64,000 nucleotides of DNA from Sarcocystis neurona (lineage: Eukaryota > Apicomplexa > Conoidasida > Eucoccidiorida > Sarcocystidae). The DNA lies in the NCBI GenBank assembly GCA_000727475.1, contig KL647289.1:3782630-3846629 (forward strand), given 5' to 3'. Made by a program: the position numbers and the translations under genes. Position 1 is the stretch's first letter; every line of letters starts with the position of its first letter. A model generated the notes under the pieces. That model searched no databases, was not told the origin of the DNA, and saw only the letters and a program-made list of their open reading frames with translations. Shown here piece by piece: positions 1-13,900 of the stretch.

Positions 1-2029
1 TGCTACAATCGCGGCTTCCTTTCACTGTAGCGCAGTCTTTTACGCGGAAAATTGTCAGGGAAGCAGTTAGACGATTTGTCTAAAACGTACCTCCCTACGT
101 GTCCGTCTCTCTATGTAGAGGCGGCTGGATCGCACACGAACTCCTGCGTGACTATCTGGGTGGTCCGTAGGCGGGAGTCTTTCTTGTGTATATTCCTCCC
201 GGTATGCCGAGGTCTGTGTTGTTTTTCACGTGTGAACAGCGATCTCCTCCTCCTGCAAAGAAAAGTTTTTAGAGACGCAGCAGAACGTTTTCTTGTGTGC
301 TGAAGCCGTTGCCGCAGTTGTTGCTTGATTTTTCAGCACTTTGTAGAGACCAGTATGCATGTGTCCTGGAGTTACACAAGACGATCTATCACGTACACAG
401 GGCTCTGCGTGCAGAGGGTCCGTGGTACATGTGTAAGAGTTTCTCTCTCCGCTTCTTTTTTTGCATATACGTGTACAGTACCGCTGGTCCCCGATACAGA
501 GGTCTCTACACGTGTGGCAATTTTCTTAGAAGAGTCAGTTAAGTGTGTCCTGGGAGAGAGAGGAGTCTCAAGATGGGGATCCTTCCAAGCACGTATATAG
601 ACACAAGTGTTCTCCTGTGTAGAGGAGCTTGTTTCAGCGGGGGTCGCAACTCACAAACAGAAAGTAGTACCTGTCAGTAAACATCGTGTGGATTCCCCAC
701 CTCGCTTTGAAAGTTTGCTTCAGCAGAGCAGCAGCTGTGAACATGGGTGTACCCATGCGTACTTGTTTTTTGCTGTGTACTGCTTTGTGTGGGAGGCGCC
801 CACGCAGAGAAGGTGCGCGCGTGTATATGTCTGTATACCTATTATGTATATATGTGTGTGTGGTTGCTTATGTGTATATATGTGTACACGTGTCTATACA
901 AAAATACACCTACGCATCTGCAGAGATGTACACGGACCTATGTCGTGTGCGTGCATGTTTAGAGTATCTCTCACATGTAGTAAATGCAGCCTGTGGCTGC
1001 ATACGGAGAAGGCGTGTTACATATATTGGTGTTCACACGTGCGTGCCGGTATGCGCATATCTATACGTATATACATGTCAGAGGCCGTACGTGCTTGTTC
1101 ACAGGCTCCACGTGAGAGGCGCACGTATCAGCAGACGCTGCGTGGGGGTAGCCAAGCAAATCAAAGGCTTGGATTTGCTTGTGTGCCCTTTGGCTACAGA
1201 GAAACAGGTAGACTAATGTGTCGTCTCTCCAACTCGTGTGCAAGCCGGAATTTATATGCATGCGTATAACGTCGTAATTTCGTTTAAACGTACGCACACG
1301 TGCCACTGCACGTCCTTGGAGTGGAAGGGTGAAAACACGTCATCACTCAATTTTTTCTGCATTTTTTAGCCGTATTTTTTTTTCATCGACCTGCTCTCCA
1401 ATGTGAAGAGCGGCCCAGGCAGGAAAGCAACATCGCCTCGCGAAGGCAGCTGCCGTCACCGACGTAGGTACACCACAAGGTACTGCTGCTGCGCTTATCC
1501 TCCTTATTTTGGGAAAGGACGCACCAGGACTTCCCTCGTCGGAGTCATTCGTGCTTTTTGGGACGCATTCACGCATTTTCACTTTTTTATTCCCTTTTTG
1601 CGTGTTCTATTATAGCCTGATTTGCTCTCTGCAGTACGTCACAAATGTTGAATGAATTACTTTGGATACACGCGTATGCGTGTGTGTGGACTGCTGGAAC
1701 ACAGCGTACTCATTAGTACATGTAAGTTTTTATCTACTACATGTAAGTAGTGAGACAGAGAGGAGGCGAGGAGGGACCTGCTGCGTGGATGCTTGCAAGT
1801 GATTCCTACATATGCACCTATATATCACGTGTCCGTACAAGCCACGCAGCACGTCCCCCGTGTATTCAAGCATGTATATGCACATGCAAACCCAAACATA
1901 CAAACGTGCGTATGTACACGTACGTATACGTATGAATTTATGCTTCGACAGAGGAGTGTACCCACGGAGCAGGACAAGTTACGACTGGGTGTGACCGGAG
2001 CTACGTGTGAGCACACTGTGCAAACATTC

Positions 2030-2031
<2 letters not shown>

Positions 2032-2061
<30 letters not shown>
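2032..2061. repeat. (GT)n dinucleotide microsatellite
   Basis: About fifteen GT units in an uninterrupted run within non-coding sequence upstream of the WD40 gene. Confidence 0.9.
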
Positions 2062-2064
<3 letters not shown>

Positions 2065-3207
2065 GACCAGACGCGTATGTGGGGGTGCACAGATGGATAT
2101 TACACGTGTATGGTTGAACACGCGAAAAGGGTATGGAGGCATGGATGCGCTCTCGATACCCCCATAAACTTAATAACCATCTTATGTGAACGGAAAATGT
2201 GGACAGCGTGCGTACTCCTGTAAGTGTATGTACGTATAGGACTGTGTTACTAGATAGTGGAAATATGCGGTGGAATGGAAGCTTGCCCCTTCAGACGAAG
2301 AATTCTCTGCTACCTGTCTGTCAGCCACGCATCACAGTCGGTCTGCTGCAATTTAGACACGTGGTCCTCACAGGCCATTCGTGCAGATAGTTTCGATCAG
2401 TGCCCCACCCGTATACGTGTGCTGCGGGGCGCACCGCCACGGCATGGGAATACACAGTACATATTGTATATCGAGTATTAGAACACCCTGCCTAAGGCTA
2501 TCAAGTCTGTTGTGTGACCTGCCACACACGTAACTTGCCGTACAGAATACAGCCCCGCCACTCTAATTGGACACGCTATAGTGAGTTTCTGCAGAAAATA
2601 TACGTTGTTGACTGCAGCGTAGCCGGAGAAAGAAGTATCTGTGGCGTTGAGTATGCAGGAGCCACACGTGTAGACGTGGCCATAGTTAAGACACCATGTA
2701 ATAGTAAAGCTTGTCGCAGATTTCTGCGTGTAAGAGCCTTGAGCTCACCTCGACGCAGCCGCAGCCCACAGAAAAAGTGAGCCCCAAAGCATTTCAGGTG
2801 AACACGAAACGAACGAAGGGACGAAAACGCGCAAAGGTCGCGTCACTAGCAGCGCCCGTCCCGTGCAAGCGCACTGCGGTGGTCGAGAGCAGCTGCAGTC
2901 GTAGCCTGTTCAAGTCGACGTAGAGCGGTGGGGCAAGAGTCAAAATAAAGCGGGTATGGAGGTGGTCGAACGGACTCAACCTCTGCGCGCATATCGATGC
3001 GTATTTTCTACATACAGTTGCAGACAACGTAGTCTTCAGAAGAAGGCTTACGGTACTACGTACGTGTGCATAGAGCTGTACGCATGTGCGAATATTTGGT
3101 GCAGCAACCACAGGTACACAGTGTAGTCTGGTGAGCTATAAGGGTTTATATGGAACATGTAAGCGCAGTATACAGTCAGTGCACAGCTCTGGACAGTATA
3201 AGGATAT

Positions 3208-3313
3208 CCGCGTGCCCTTAGTGTCCGGAAAGCGGCACAGCTATTTTTGCTATTGGCTACCCGCGTACCCCTAATGCTCGGAAAGCGGCACAGCTATTAT
3301 TGCTATTGGCACT
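3208..3313. repeat. 53-bp tandem duplication, two copies
   Basis: Two adjacent copies begin with CCGCGTGCCC at 3208 and CCGCGTACCC at 3261. Both contain the block GGAAAGCGGCACAGCTATT. The copies differ by a few substitutions, indicating an older duplication. The surroundings are non-coding. Confidence 0.85.
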
Positions 3314-6300
3314 GTCACGGCTACACATGCGAACGGCACCAGGAAGAAACAACCCACAGCACATGCGTGCCGAATGGAGCCTTCTTGAGCTGCAGAGTTG
3401 CAAATATAAAGAAACGAGAAAAAAAAAGCACCCGCGTCACATATCGCACCCGTTCTCTAAACGCACGCTGATATGCCCCTGGTTTGACGCGTAGTAGCGC
3501 GTGTACACTTATGTAAACATAGATGCAAATGTACATTTGACCATAAGGGAATCGCAACCAGAGTGCTTACTAGATAACGTAAGGACGAGTTACTAGCGTT
3601 ACCTTGGAGGGAAATCTTCAATATTGGGGACAATAGCAGCAGAGCTCCTGTGCCTTGGTCACGACATCTCATGTGAGCCGCCTCACACCATCCTACTGTC
3701 ATGTAAGTATATGCACACATGTATGTGTATTTCCATGCAGAGAAGTGTAACAGGAACTCTTCACCTCTACGAGGGTGTGCCAGCAGTCACACCAATTCAG
3801 GCCGGAGAGAACAAAGTGTGAGATTGCCTACTATGTCTATGCAGCTCTGTACACACGCACATGCAAATAACACATGCAGACATGAGCGTGTACAATACTA
3901 TCTACACGGTGAACGTGCAGTGAACAGGCACGCAGACGCAGTCAACCAATTTGGGTATATGGCTAGAGAGATGGAGCTGTATGGAACATCTGGTCACACA
4001 CAGACGACGCTCATTACGAATCAGCTGCTCAGCTGTTAGAACTGGTTTCTCGACCCTCCACCCGTCATTCCGCAAGAAGTTTACACACGGCCGCCTACAA
4101 AACAGAGCGAACGGCAGGGTTTCTGCCCCCAATGACACTCCACTGGGCACAGTTGTCTGTCTCAGTCCTCCCATACACCGCTCGAACTCCTGTGATATGT
4201 TTCTAATTACGCAGTTGCACTTCTACACTTACACACAGGTACAGACAGATAGAATGCCGACCAAGTCGCGGCACCGGCAGTTTCATGAATGGGCACTACA
4301 GCAAAGTCTTTTGAGATTTCCAGCACAATAGCAGATTGAGTGTACTTAGGTTTCAGCGCCTTACAACGTATGAGTTCTCACATGCCCTTTTGAGTCACGC
4401 AACATTGCCGAAGTCTTCCTTTTTCCCTGCAACTCTACAATATTCTTCCTTTACGTGTACAACAAATATAAGCGTAAGACATTTGTAGGCGTATTCACAT
4501 ACATTAATACTTGTACGCTTGTATACAACCCCGTACGTGTCAACGTCATATCACCCACTTTGAGGGTTTTTCCTCGAGAGCGCGACCTCCTGGTAAGTAT
4601 GCTAGGAGTGTATACACACAGGTGTGCATACACCCATACGCAGCCGTTAATGCGGGGGAATATATTTGAAGTACCTGCTGGAATGCCTGCTTCAGCCGAA
4701 GAAATGTGACACAGTATCAGGCGACACGCGTGTCTGTGCGCGCCCAGCTACGTTCACTTGTAAGTACACCTGTCCTGCTGTGTACAATGCAAGCTGGTGT
4801 GTAAGCGCGAGAATATGTGCTCCGGTACGTGACGCCTTTCCAAGTAAAATAGTCCCTTTCACACGTGGAAGAGAAAGAAACTCTCCTCGATATTGAGCCG
4901 CTACGTCATACCGAAATACGAAAAGAAGAACTGCGCGGGTGTAGACTCCTGCCGTGTTATGATGTGGTGTGTGCCCAAAGTTCTGAATTGGCATGTGTAG
5001 ATGCAGTGGCATCATGTAGGCCCAAACGTTCAGAGGATCATCCATTGCAGCTCTGTGTACAGATAAAAGTGAGCACATCGAGGTCGATATACTGCTGTGG
5101 TCAAGTGTCGCAGTTTGGTAGCTTGCAGCCCTTGTGGGGCGTGTGATCATTGTACCTACAGCGGGGCCGCTTGCAGTTGGCTTGCAAGGCCTGTAAGCGC
5201 TGCTACACAAACTGCTAAATGCACCTTTTTATATACAGTGGTAGATTTATATACGTATCTCGTCGAAAATCCCTTTTGACTGGGACACTACTTTTGCTTA
5301 TGTTTAGGGTGACCCAAAGATCAACAGGAGAAACATTTCTTCCATGTACAGCCGAAGCTTACGCAGGATAATTGAGGCGTAGACTTTTTCTTCAGCAAGG
5401 GCACCAGCTAGTATAATGCGTGCTCCACGACGCGTAGCAATAACAACAAATCTTTGCTGGCTCCACTCGCAGCAGTTTTGTGCCGACTACAACCCGTATA
5501 ACACATACGAGTATACACATGTACACTAACATGTATATATTTTGATGTATGGGTACATGCATGAGGTACATACGCATTGAACTACGAGCTCGGCATTCGT
5601 AGGCTCAGAGTGTCTTCCAGCGCGTCACGCGTGTGAATTTCATGTGTACGGTGGGTACCTATGTACCCAAGTTTTCCAGAGTGCACTTGATTCTCAAAGG
5701 ACAATTGCGTGTGTAATGGAGTACTACTCCTACGGCCGGCAACAGTAGTGCGTGCACGCGGGCGCCTAAAAGGTAGACACTTAGCGAATCGAGGCTTCTA
5801 TACACACGCATACGTACGCTGCCATGGCAGACTCACTGCCTACACGCGTGCTACAGCTCCCCCCTGCTGCGTTGTTTTGGACTCAACCCTCAACAGAGTA
5901 TAATGCGCTCCTCAGCTCAACAAAAACAGGTAGTGGGTCGACCTTTACTCGAGTAGTAGTCGTACAAGCGAGTGCTAATCTGTGGGGAAGAAAACAATAA
6001 CATTCACCTTTACACGTGTGGGAGATCCACTACGCTAGTGCAGTTCCAAACAACCAGAATCGTTCACGCATACACATTCGTGCATGCATCTCTCTCTTTC
6101 TCTCTCTCTACATGCGTATATATTGTCCGTGTTCGTTATTCGTGCCTTAATATCGCAGTAGTATCCGCACGTGTATGTATACCAAAACAACAGGGTGCCC
6201 GTAGCTCTCCGTTTTGCACAGGGGCTTCCACAGCCTTGTCGGACGCCTGGCCAGCACTTGCTACATGTCAAGGCTATTTTTAATCAGGTGGTCACAATGC

Positions 6301-6634
6301 CTGATAATTTAGGTTGTCACGTAAAACTGCCGCAGGTGAAGTTTTCCAGAATTCACCACTTGCGGGATTGTTGCCTCAGCACTTCCTGCGTCAGCGTCTT
6401 CGCACCTGTAATTGCAACACTGCCGCTAGCTTGATCTATATATATCCTTGCGCCAAAGGGTTCGATCATAAACACACGAGGAAATAGGCACCTTACGAGT
6501 CGAGCAGAAAACTTCAGATTTTCAGTGTTAAAAACTGGCAGCTTACGTAGGCGTCTTCCTCCTTTTTGAACGTGTCACCCCAACCCATAGAAGGTGGTGC
6601 TGGTGCTGTGGAGTAAGCTGCTCGTGATTTGTAA

Positions 6635-7910
6635 ATGCCGTCGCCTCGGCGTGCTGCGGCTGCTGCTGCGGCTGCCGCAGTTGGTGGCGACGGAAAACAC
6701 TCTACCGATACAGCAGCCGTGGAATCAGAGGCACAGGGGACAGGCGCCCTTAGAAGGAAAGGTCTATGTGTGTCCGCTCAGTCGAACTACCTCACAGGAA
6801 GAACACCACGTACAGCTGAATGTACTACACGGGTAGCAACAGAGCGAGATACAATACCTGAGGCAGCCGAAACATCGTGTCAAACCAGTGGTTCCTTGAG
6901 GAAATCTTCAGCGGCCCGTAATCGCATAGTGCGCTTCGGCTCACTCACCCGCACACGCCACACTCTGTCTTCGCGCCAGTCGCTATACAAGAGCTTCAGA
7001 TTAGGATCACCATTGTCAGACGCTCGTACTGCTCCGGGGCGTCTCAGCGATGGGGGAGTACCAGGTGCAGCAGGCGGCACGCTGCGGCAGGCTAATGCTG
7101 CGCGTGACCCACGAGGAGGAACAGGGAAGAATGCGCTGATGTTTGAGTCTCGCCTTGTCTTACGCCATGCGGAATACTGGACAGGGAAACTCTCGGCGCG
7201 TCGCGATGCTGAAGCTCCGCCCGAAATTCTGTGTGCACAGTACAATGCCCTTCAGCAAACGCTGTTTATCGGTCTCAGCACAGGAGTGTTGTTGGTATGG
7301 CGAAATCCATTCGCTGGTGTGCCGGGGCAGCCGGAACCGGCTTCGTTTGTTATGAAAGCAAGAGAGCACACAGGAGCTATCAATGCGCTGACCTTCCACA
7401 AGAAACTTGAGGCTGACCGCACACCACATCATTTTCAAGCTCTGCAGCAACTTCAAGGCACGCAGAGCTTCCTTCCCCCCCACAAAAATTGGGAAACGCT
7501 GCCTTCGTGCAGCACGGGAAATGGGAAGCAACAGCACCAGCAAGCTGGTGATGCTGCGGCAGCAGATCATCGGGGATCAGCAGCAACAGCAGGCGCCGCT
7601 GCAATACTTCTACAAGGGAAAGAAGCCGGAGTGGTGCAAAATGAAGAAAGAACAGGAGTGCTCTTTACTGGCTCTGCGGATCGATGTGTGAAAGTCTGGT
7701 TCATCCACGAGAAAAGAATAGAATGCGTTAAGACTCTCTGTTTCCATGGTGGCACAGTCGTCGCACTCGCCTATTGCTCGCCTCTCCTCTTTTCTTCGTC
7801 TACCGACGGAACCGTCCTTATATGCCGCGTTGACCGAGGGACCTCAACACTAAAGCATCCCCAGTTCACTCCTGTACAAAGGATATTTACCCATCAAAGC
7901 TACCATCCAT
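6635..7910 (+). CDS. WD40 gene, exon 1 (start, first WD repeats)
   Basis: Starts MPSPRR followed by an alanine run, then about 160 residues of Ser/Arg/Gly/Ala-rich disordered N-terminus. The first propeller strands follow: an ILCAQYNALQQTLFIGLST segment with VLLVW, then HTGAINALTFH near residue 245, a Gln/Ala-rich loop, FTGSADRCVKVWF, and a further strand ending in TDGTVLICRVDRG. The exon ends at the consensus donor CAT|GTAAGT (7910/7911), phase 1. The upstream in-frame TAA at 6632 supports this ATG as the true start. Confidence 0.85.
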
Positions 7911-10900
7911 GTAAGTGCGGGGTCACAGCAGACCGGTGCGTCGCTCCAGATGCACCAGCCGAAAAGTAGAGGCAGCACGTCTAAAGAAGGCCTTGTGTCT
8001 GCAGTATTCAAACGTCGGGACACGCGTAATTACATACCAGTAGAAGCACTGTGGCCAGCCGTGGATCTCCGTTGCCTTCATGCACATGAGCAAGAACGAG
8101 CGTCGTATCCGCCTGAATTATTCTCCCGTGGTGGTAACAGAACAATACCACCAGCACAAGCTAGGAACTGTTGTAGCGACGAAACACGTGCAGTGATAGT
8201 CGAGGCCGAACAACAACCTTCAGACGACAAGAAAAGTTACAGTAGCGATTGCCGTGTCAATTAATGTCCAACAACGCCATTTCAGACTGAGGACTGCTTT
8301 CGCTCGTCTGTTATGCACGCGCCACTGCAGCAGCAGTAGCACTTATGGTTGTAAGGGCAGTAATACTACTTGTAGCAGGATCACTACAGCTACTGCTACC
8401 GCCACTACAAATCCTGCTATTAGTGGCGTACGCGTGCACCAGTAGTACGGGAATTACCATCAGTAAACCGAGTAGTACCTACAGCGACAGTAGTGTAGTC
8501 CTCACCAACACCAAACGCACCGAACTGAAGAGACGTTGAACTTCCTGCGAAGGGTCCGAAGCGCAGGAGCAGCGGTAGAAGATCGGTACTCCATTACAGC
8601 GAACGACCGTCAGCACCACCAGCGAAAACGGCAGTAGGATCGACTGCTGTGCCACCTTGTACACACTAACAGAAGTGGTTGCAACACCAACCTTATTCAG
8701 TTTCTTCTGCAGGTGCACCCCCGCCCCCTCGGCTCGATAAACCACAATACACTAACGTAAAATTACTGTAGCGGCTAGATGTTTGCTGGCACAGACTGGC
8801 TGTTACACGTCCTCTTACACGCCCAGCGTCGGTAGCGACTACTTGCTTCAGCACTGAATTGCGAACCCCGTTGCACTCCTCCCAGAGCTCGGAAGAGAAA
8901 GTCTCGCTGAGAGACACGTGCATCACTGCCGCTACGCGGAGGCGAGCTCTTCGGTGGAGCCTCTTACTTGGACGTGAGAGGTCATACCACATAAGACTCA
9001 CCGATTCTTTAATGCGGCATGCAACGAATGTTTTCCTACACTATCTGAAACGGGCAAGGCAATCCCGACTAACGGAGACGCTGTACGTTTGTGGTCTGGA
9101 AACAGTCCTCCAGTAGATAGAGCAGCGCCTGCTCCTTTGATCGCCTAGTGCACCAGAATGACGAGCTGATGCGTGCGCTCCGGATCTACAAAACGAGGTC
9201 GCTTTCTGGTGTAGACAGCCTTTAAGCCGTGGAGGTTAACACTTTGCCATTCTTCTCGTCGCTTTGACGGAGTCTCTTTCCCATTTGTGATTGCGGTTGT
9301 CGCGCTGGTGCTACACAGGACAATGCTGCTGTTGCTACGCCTGTTGCTGTTACTGGTGATGCTGCTATGCGCTGCTGCTGGTGGATCTGTTTTCCTTGCT
9401 GCGAACACGTTTGAATGCCATCGGGTCAACTTGGGCGCTTCTTAAGCAAACCGGCGTCGCGCTTTCGTTCGTCCTTTAGTCTCCTACCTACTGGCTGGGG
9501 CTAAACTTGCTCTTTCCGGCCTTCCCTTCCTACTTCTGCGTCTCTCTTCTGCACACGCTGCTGTCTAAAAGCCTCCGTCGTTCCAAACCAGCTCTCCCTT
9601 TCGTCCATTTTCTTATTGCTGTATGGTTGAGGTTCATATTATGTTGTCCTTTCATTCTTATGTGTGCGCGTCGCTTGTCCCATCGTGCCATCTTTTCCTT
9701 TTCTCTGTTCTCTCCACTCGGTTGCATGTGCTGCAGCGACGAAGTTGGTACTGTCAAACAAGAAAGTGTGGTACGACGCTCTTGCTGCTACACGAAAGGA
9801 CGGTGACACAATCTACCTGTACTGCGGAGCCACCGATGGCTCTGTTCTCGCACTGGATAACTCTTTGGTATTGGTGCCAAGCAATCCCATTATCGGAGGA
9901 GGAGGAGCTCCGCCGCTAAACCTAAGAACCCAAGAACGAGCTACCAGCGCAGCCGCTTCACAGAAGAAGGTTCACGCCAATAACGACGGCAATAACAGCA
10001 ACAGCTGCGGCAACTACGGTGCGGCAGCTCGCCGGTCAACCTCAGCAGTTTGTGACCCTTCCAATTGGAAGGATCTACTGAGCAGCAGCAGCCACAGCGA
10101 CGGAAACAACGTAAACATCGACGGCCGGCCACCGCTGTTTACAGACCAAACCAAGAAATCCACTGTGTCCGCTGCTAGTGCTCTGACGCCGTCACTGGAA
10201 GGTCTGTCGGGAGGAGCGGTGCTCCCGGTACCTTTTCGAATACTGAAAAGACTCCACGTCCATTCACTGGGTATCCGGCATCTACTGTGTTTACCCTTAG
10301 ACTCGGTTATCGCTTCCTTAGGCAGTGAAGCTTCTGTCGCTGTCATCGATCCCCTGACTGCACAAGTGTGGTGGCAAAACGAAAATCCAGAAGGATGCTG
10401 CTATTCCGCTTCCACCTGGATGCCAGCATTCAACCTTCTACTCGTCGGCGACGACGGCGGCAATCTCTCGTTCTATAATGTGTATTCACGAGAACGAGTT
10501 TATTCACAGCAAGTCACCACCAATAAAATTGTCACCCTCGGACCCGGGCGAAGTAAGGCACTTCTTTGCTTATGACGTTTTGTCTGGATGGATAGCAGAA
10601 TGTTCGTCTACACACACTCAATAGGTACAGTAGAGTTGAGATCATCTATGGATTTTGCCCTGCAGAAGAGGTAAATCTGGCGCAGGAAAGGAGCTACGTA
10701 CAGTGAAAGACTTGTGGCTAGTGTCCTCGAGACGCGCCCTACCACGTGCGGCAGAAACTAGTCTGCTTGTTCGTAGTTAACGTGGCTCGGTATTCCATTA
10801 ACGTTGACAGAGCATAGGAGGACACCGTGAAAAGACTACAAGTACATCCAGTACCGTGTAGTCCAAAAGGGGGTATCTCGTCGGTCTGAGGGTGAGAACA

Positions 10901-13900
10901 TCTGAACAGCGTTTCTAAGTAGAAATATGCTTCTTTTTCTAGTAGATCACCGGCTACGAACACCATCCGCATACAGATGGAAGTAGACCAGAAGCTTGAG
11001 GCAAACAGCTCCTAGATGTTGCAAACACGCAGATGACTATAAACTCATATATATATATATCATTGACTAACAAGAATCCGTAGGATGGGGCAAATACCAG
11101 ACACACGCACTCCCAGAGGAGTCGTAGGAAAAAACACTTCCTGTTTGATGCAGGTGAACCAGGAAAAGATGCACCCAACAGTAACCATCTGAAACGCACG
11201 TGCCGGCACATACGGACACAGAGATATCCACATATGGGCGAACACGTTATTTCACGAGAGCGCCCCCCCGTAAGGTGTACGTGTTATCCAGCAGACACAC
11301 AAGCATTTACAAAGGTCCACACGAATCTTCATGTAGACAAAGGGATGTCTACATATGGGCATATACAGTATTTCACGACACACCCTCGCCCGAAAGGTGT
11401 AGGTGTTAATCAGCACACATACAAGCATTTATGTACGTCCACACGAATCTTTTCCTACTACATTCTCCTACACTTTACAAAAAGCGGGCACGTGCAACGC
11501 GACGAATGTGGAAGATGTCCCACGTGTCCAGTGTGGGATGTACACTCGTAAGGCCCGAAACCGTATTAGTGTACAGCAGATTCCCACTCACATTCAAGAG
11601 CTTGTTTTGAGAAATCACCGTCCAAGGCCGGTCCATTCTGGGACGGAAACGATTCTACAAAGGAGCTGCGTAATTGTAGTTCACCCTCACCACCATGAAT
11701 TCGACAAGTAGCCGCTGATAAAGGAGGGATGACACTACTGACCAGAATTTTAGCGGGTATACTGGGTGTAAGGAGCACTTAGAGACACGATGGGAAGCCA
11801 CACTTAAAGAGAGACCAGCAGCACCAGAGAGACCCCTGGCAGCAAGCAGTACATTCTTACACGTGGGTGCCGAGCTTTCACAGAAGAGCCAGGTGCTGAA
11901 GCATCTGCATCCAACCGGCTGGTGCCCGAAACGTCGAATTCCTCTGTATTTGCAGACGTGCACACACACATATGCAGTAAAGATTCATGAAGTGGCATCC
12001 AGCGGACAATGTTGAGATGGACTGTGGAGAGAGCACTTTTGTCAGAATTTACATGCAGGTGCTTATATGCAGATAGTAACTGGCAGTCAATATGCAGTTT
12101 GCGTCGACGGTCCATGAACTCTACCTCTGTATCTCGACTAGCCTGACTCTTGTGATGTGTGTTCGCACTTTCTTCTTGATGCTGGTTCTGCTGTGTGGGG
12201 ATAAGTGAAATTTACGCATCAAGTGTGTCAACAGTTCTTGAGAGCCGGAATGCGGCGGTAATTTTGTGGGCGCTCCCTCTATCGAACGAGAACCTGCACG
12301 AACACCTTTGTTGCAAGCAACACTATCTTTAGTATGCTTGTGTAACTCGGTCTCCAGTGCGGTGTTTTCCATAACGCTACACAGCTCCTGCCGCCGTCTT
12401 GCTGATTTTGTTTTGTCGAACAAGTCCTTTACTCCAGCGAGACTGCCACAGCGGTCCTGACAGATAAAATTTGTTCTGCTGTCACCCTGCTGTTTTTCTT
12501 CTGGACAGACTCCATGCAGGTGCTCGTGTGCACGGCGCACGAGTTTATCGTTGTCGACATTGTCGAAGCAATCAATGAACTTCAGCTGGAGGGCCACATA
12601 GGTGAACACACAAACTATGCTGTGAGTATGTATACGGTTGATTCCACATACGTCAGTACCTCTAACGGAGGCAAGCCTGTCCTCGTCTCCAGCACAGCAG
12701 GAGGCTTCCAGAGCATTACCTCGTAGTCAGGGCATAGAGCTACTGGCAATGAACACAGCACAGTTGAATGTGTACAGTATACAGCCGTGGGGTAAGGTCC
12801 TGAGAATAATTGTGAACATTTTTGACGCAGGAATCGCTATTCTTTTCCAGTCACTCCGGCTTTCTCCGTCGGACAAGCTATTCACAAGTCACGTACACTC
12901 TGAATGCACAGTCTTTAATTTTGTCACGTGCTTGGGTAGTCGTCAAACTTCACCTGTGTCGATCTGCAAAGCCTTTTTACACTTGTTTACGTGTATATGC
13001 ATGGAACTGCGGGTGAGTCTGAGACAAGTCGACGAAATGTTGAATAGCAAGACGTTTGTAAAAGGCGCTGAAGAGGTGCCTGCGCCTCTGGTTGGGGCGA
13101 TGGAGACGCGGTAGTGACAAGAATACATGGAATCATTTGACTATGCATTTGTACAGACTTTAACAGTTACAGTAACAATTATGTATACGTCTGTGAATAT
13201 ATGCGGCCGTGTCTGCCACGCGGCAGCCGGGTAAAAGCGCGCATCCCTTTGCTCTCTCTCGGATTCTGCGATAACGCGATCTGCACGGAAAAAGCTGGTT
13301 TGCACAAAGTGCCGTCTTGGGTACTGCGTCTGCATCTGCAGAAAACCCACTGAAATGCGTGCGTCTGCAGTATGCGGTGTGAAGCGGACGCATGTGCATC
13401 AACCGAGAGAAACTTGCAGATATATGCGTGTACCAGTGAACAGGCCTGAGAAGAAAGGTATGTACTGATTCATCAACGCTTGTCAATCGTCGTACTGACC
13501 CACGCTTTGATCTTTGCTAACGTGAATATATCTACCTTTTATCAATGGCCACGTGTACGTACACGACGTACGTAATGAAATCTTTGCGTCCGCCTTGTAG
13601 CCTATGCGTTTGTAAACACCGAAAAACCGAGGATTTTTGCCTTCTTTGGCCTCTTCACTCTGTGCAAATTCGTACAAAGCGTAGGACACTGCAGCTAGAA
13701 ACCTCAGTCTCCCCCCTCTGGTGGACTACATTGGGGAACTTGTATAAAAAATCATGCAATCGCAAACCTTCCTGCGCTGACGGATGCGTGCACACTCTTG
13801 GTAAGGTACAATCTTGGACATTTACTTCTGCGCACATACCGTGTACAACATATTCGCGTGCCCAGGTAATGGTCGCACCTGACCGTGATTTTGCTGGCTT

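Larger units (their letters stand above)
1..6634. other. Gene-poor upstream region, no supported gene
   Basis: Open frames here are short, rich in Cys/Tyr/His/Val read out of TGTATA/GTGTAC-type DNA, and lack any recognisable domain. The sequence resembles the introns of the downstream genes: dispersed TATACGTGTA-like alternating purine-pyrimidine motifs, a GT microsatellite and a local tandem duplication. The last few hundred bases must contain the promoter and 5' UTR of the WD40 gene, but no defined element could be recognised. A 172-codon minus-strand frame (4692-5210) has no recognisable features and is not called. Confidence 0.5.

Noticed and set aside
607..1269. 220-codon plus-strand frame near the start of the window
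   Set aside because: Translation is Cys/Tyr/Val/Arg-rich from TGTATA/GTGTGC repeats, with no ATG-supported start, domain or splice logic.
5300..5315. TTTAGGG telomere-like heptamer
   Set aside because: Only isolated single copies are present, so there is no telomeric or subtelomeric array.
11040..11070. TATATATATA block as a TATA-box promoter
   Set aside because: Such runs occur in almost every intron here and have no positional meaning without transcript start data.
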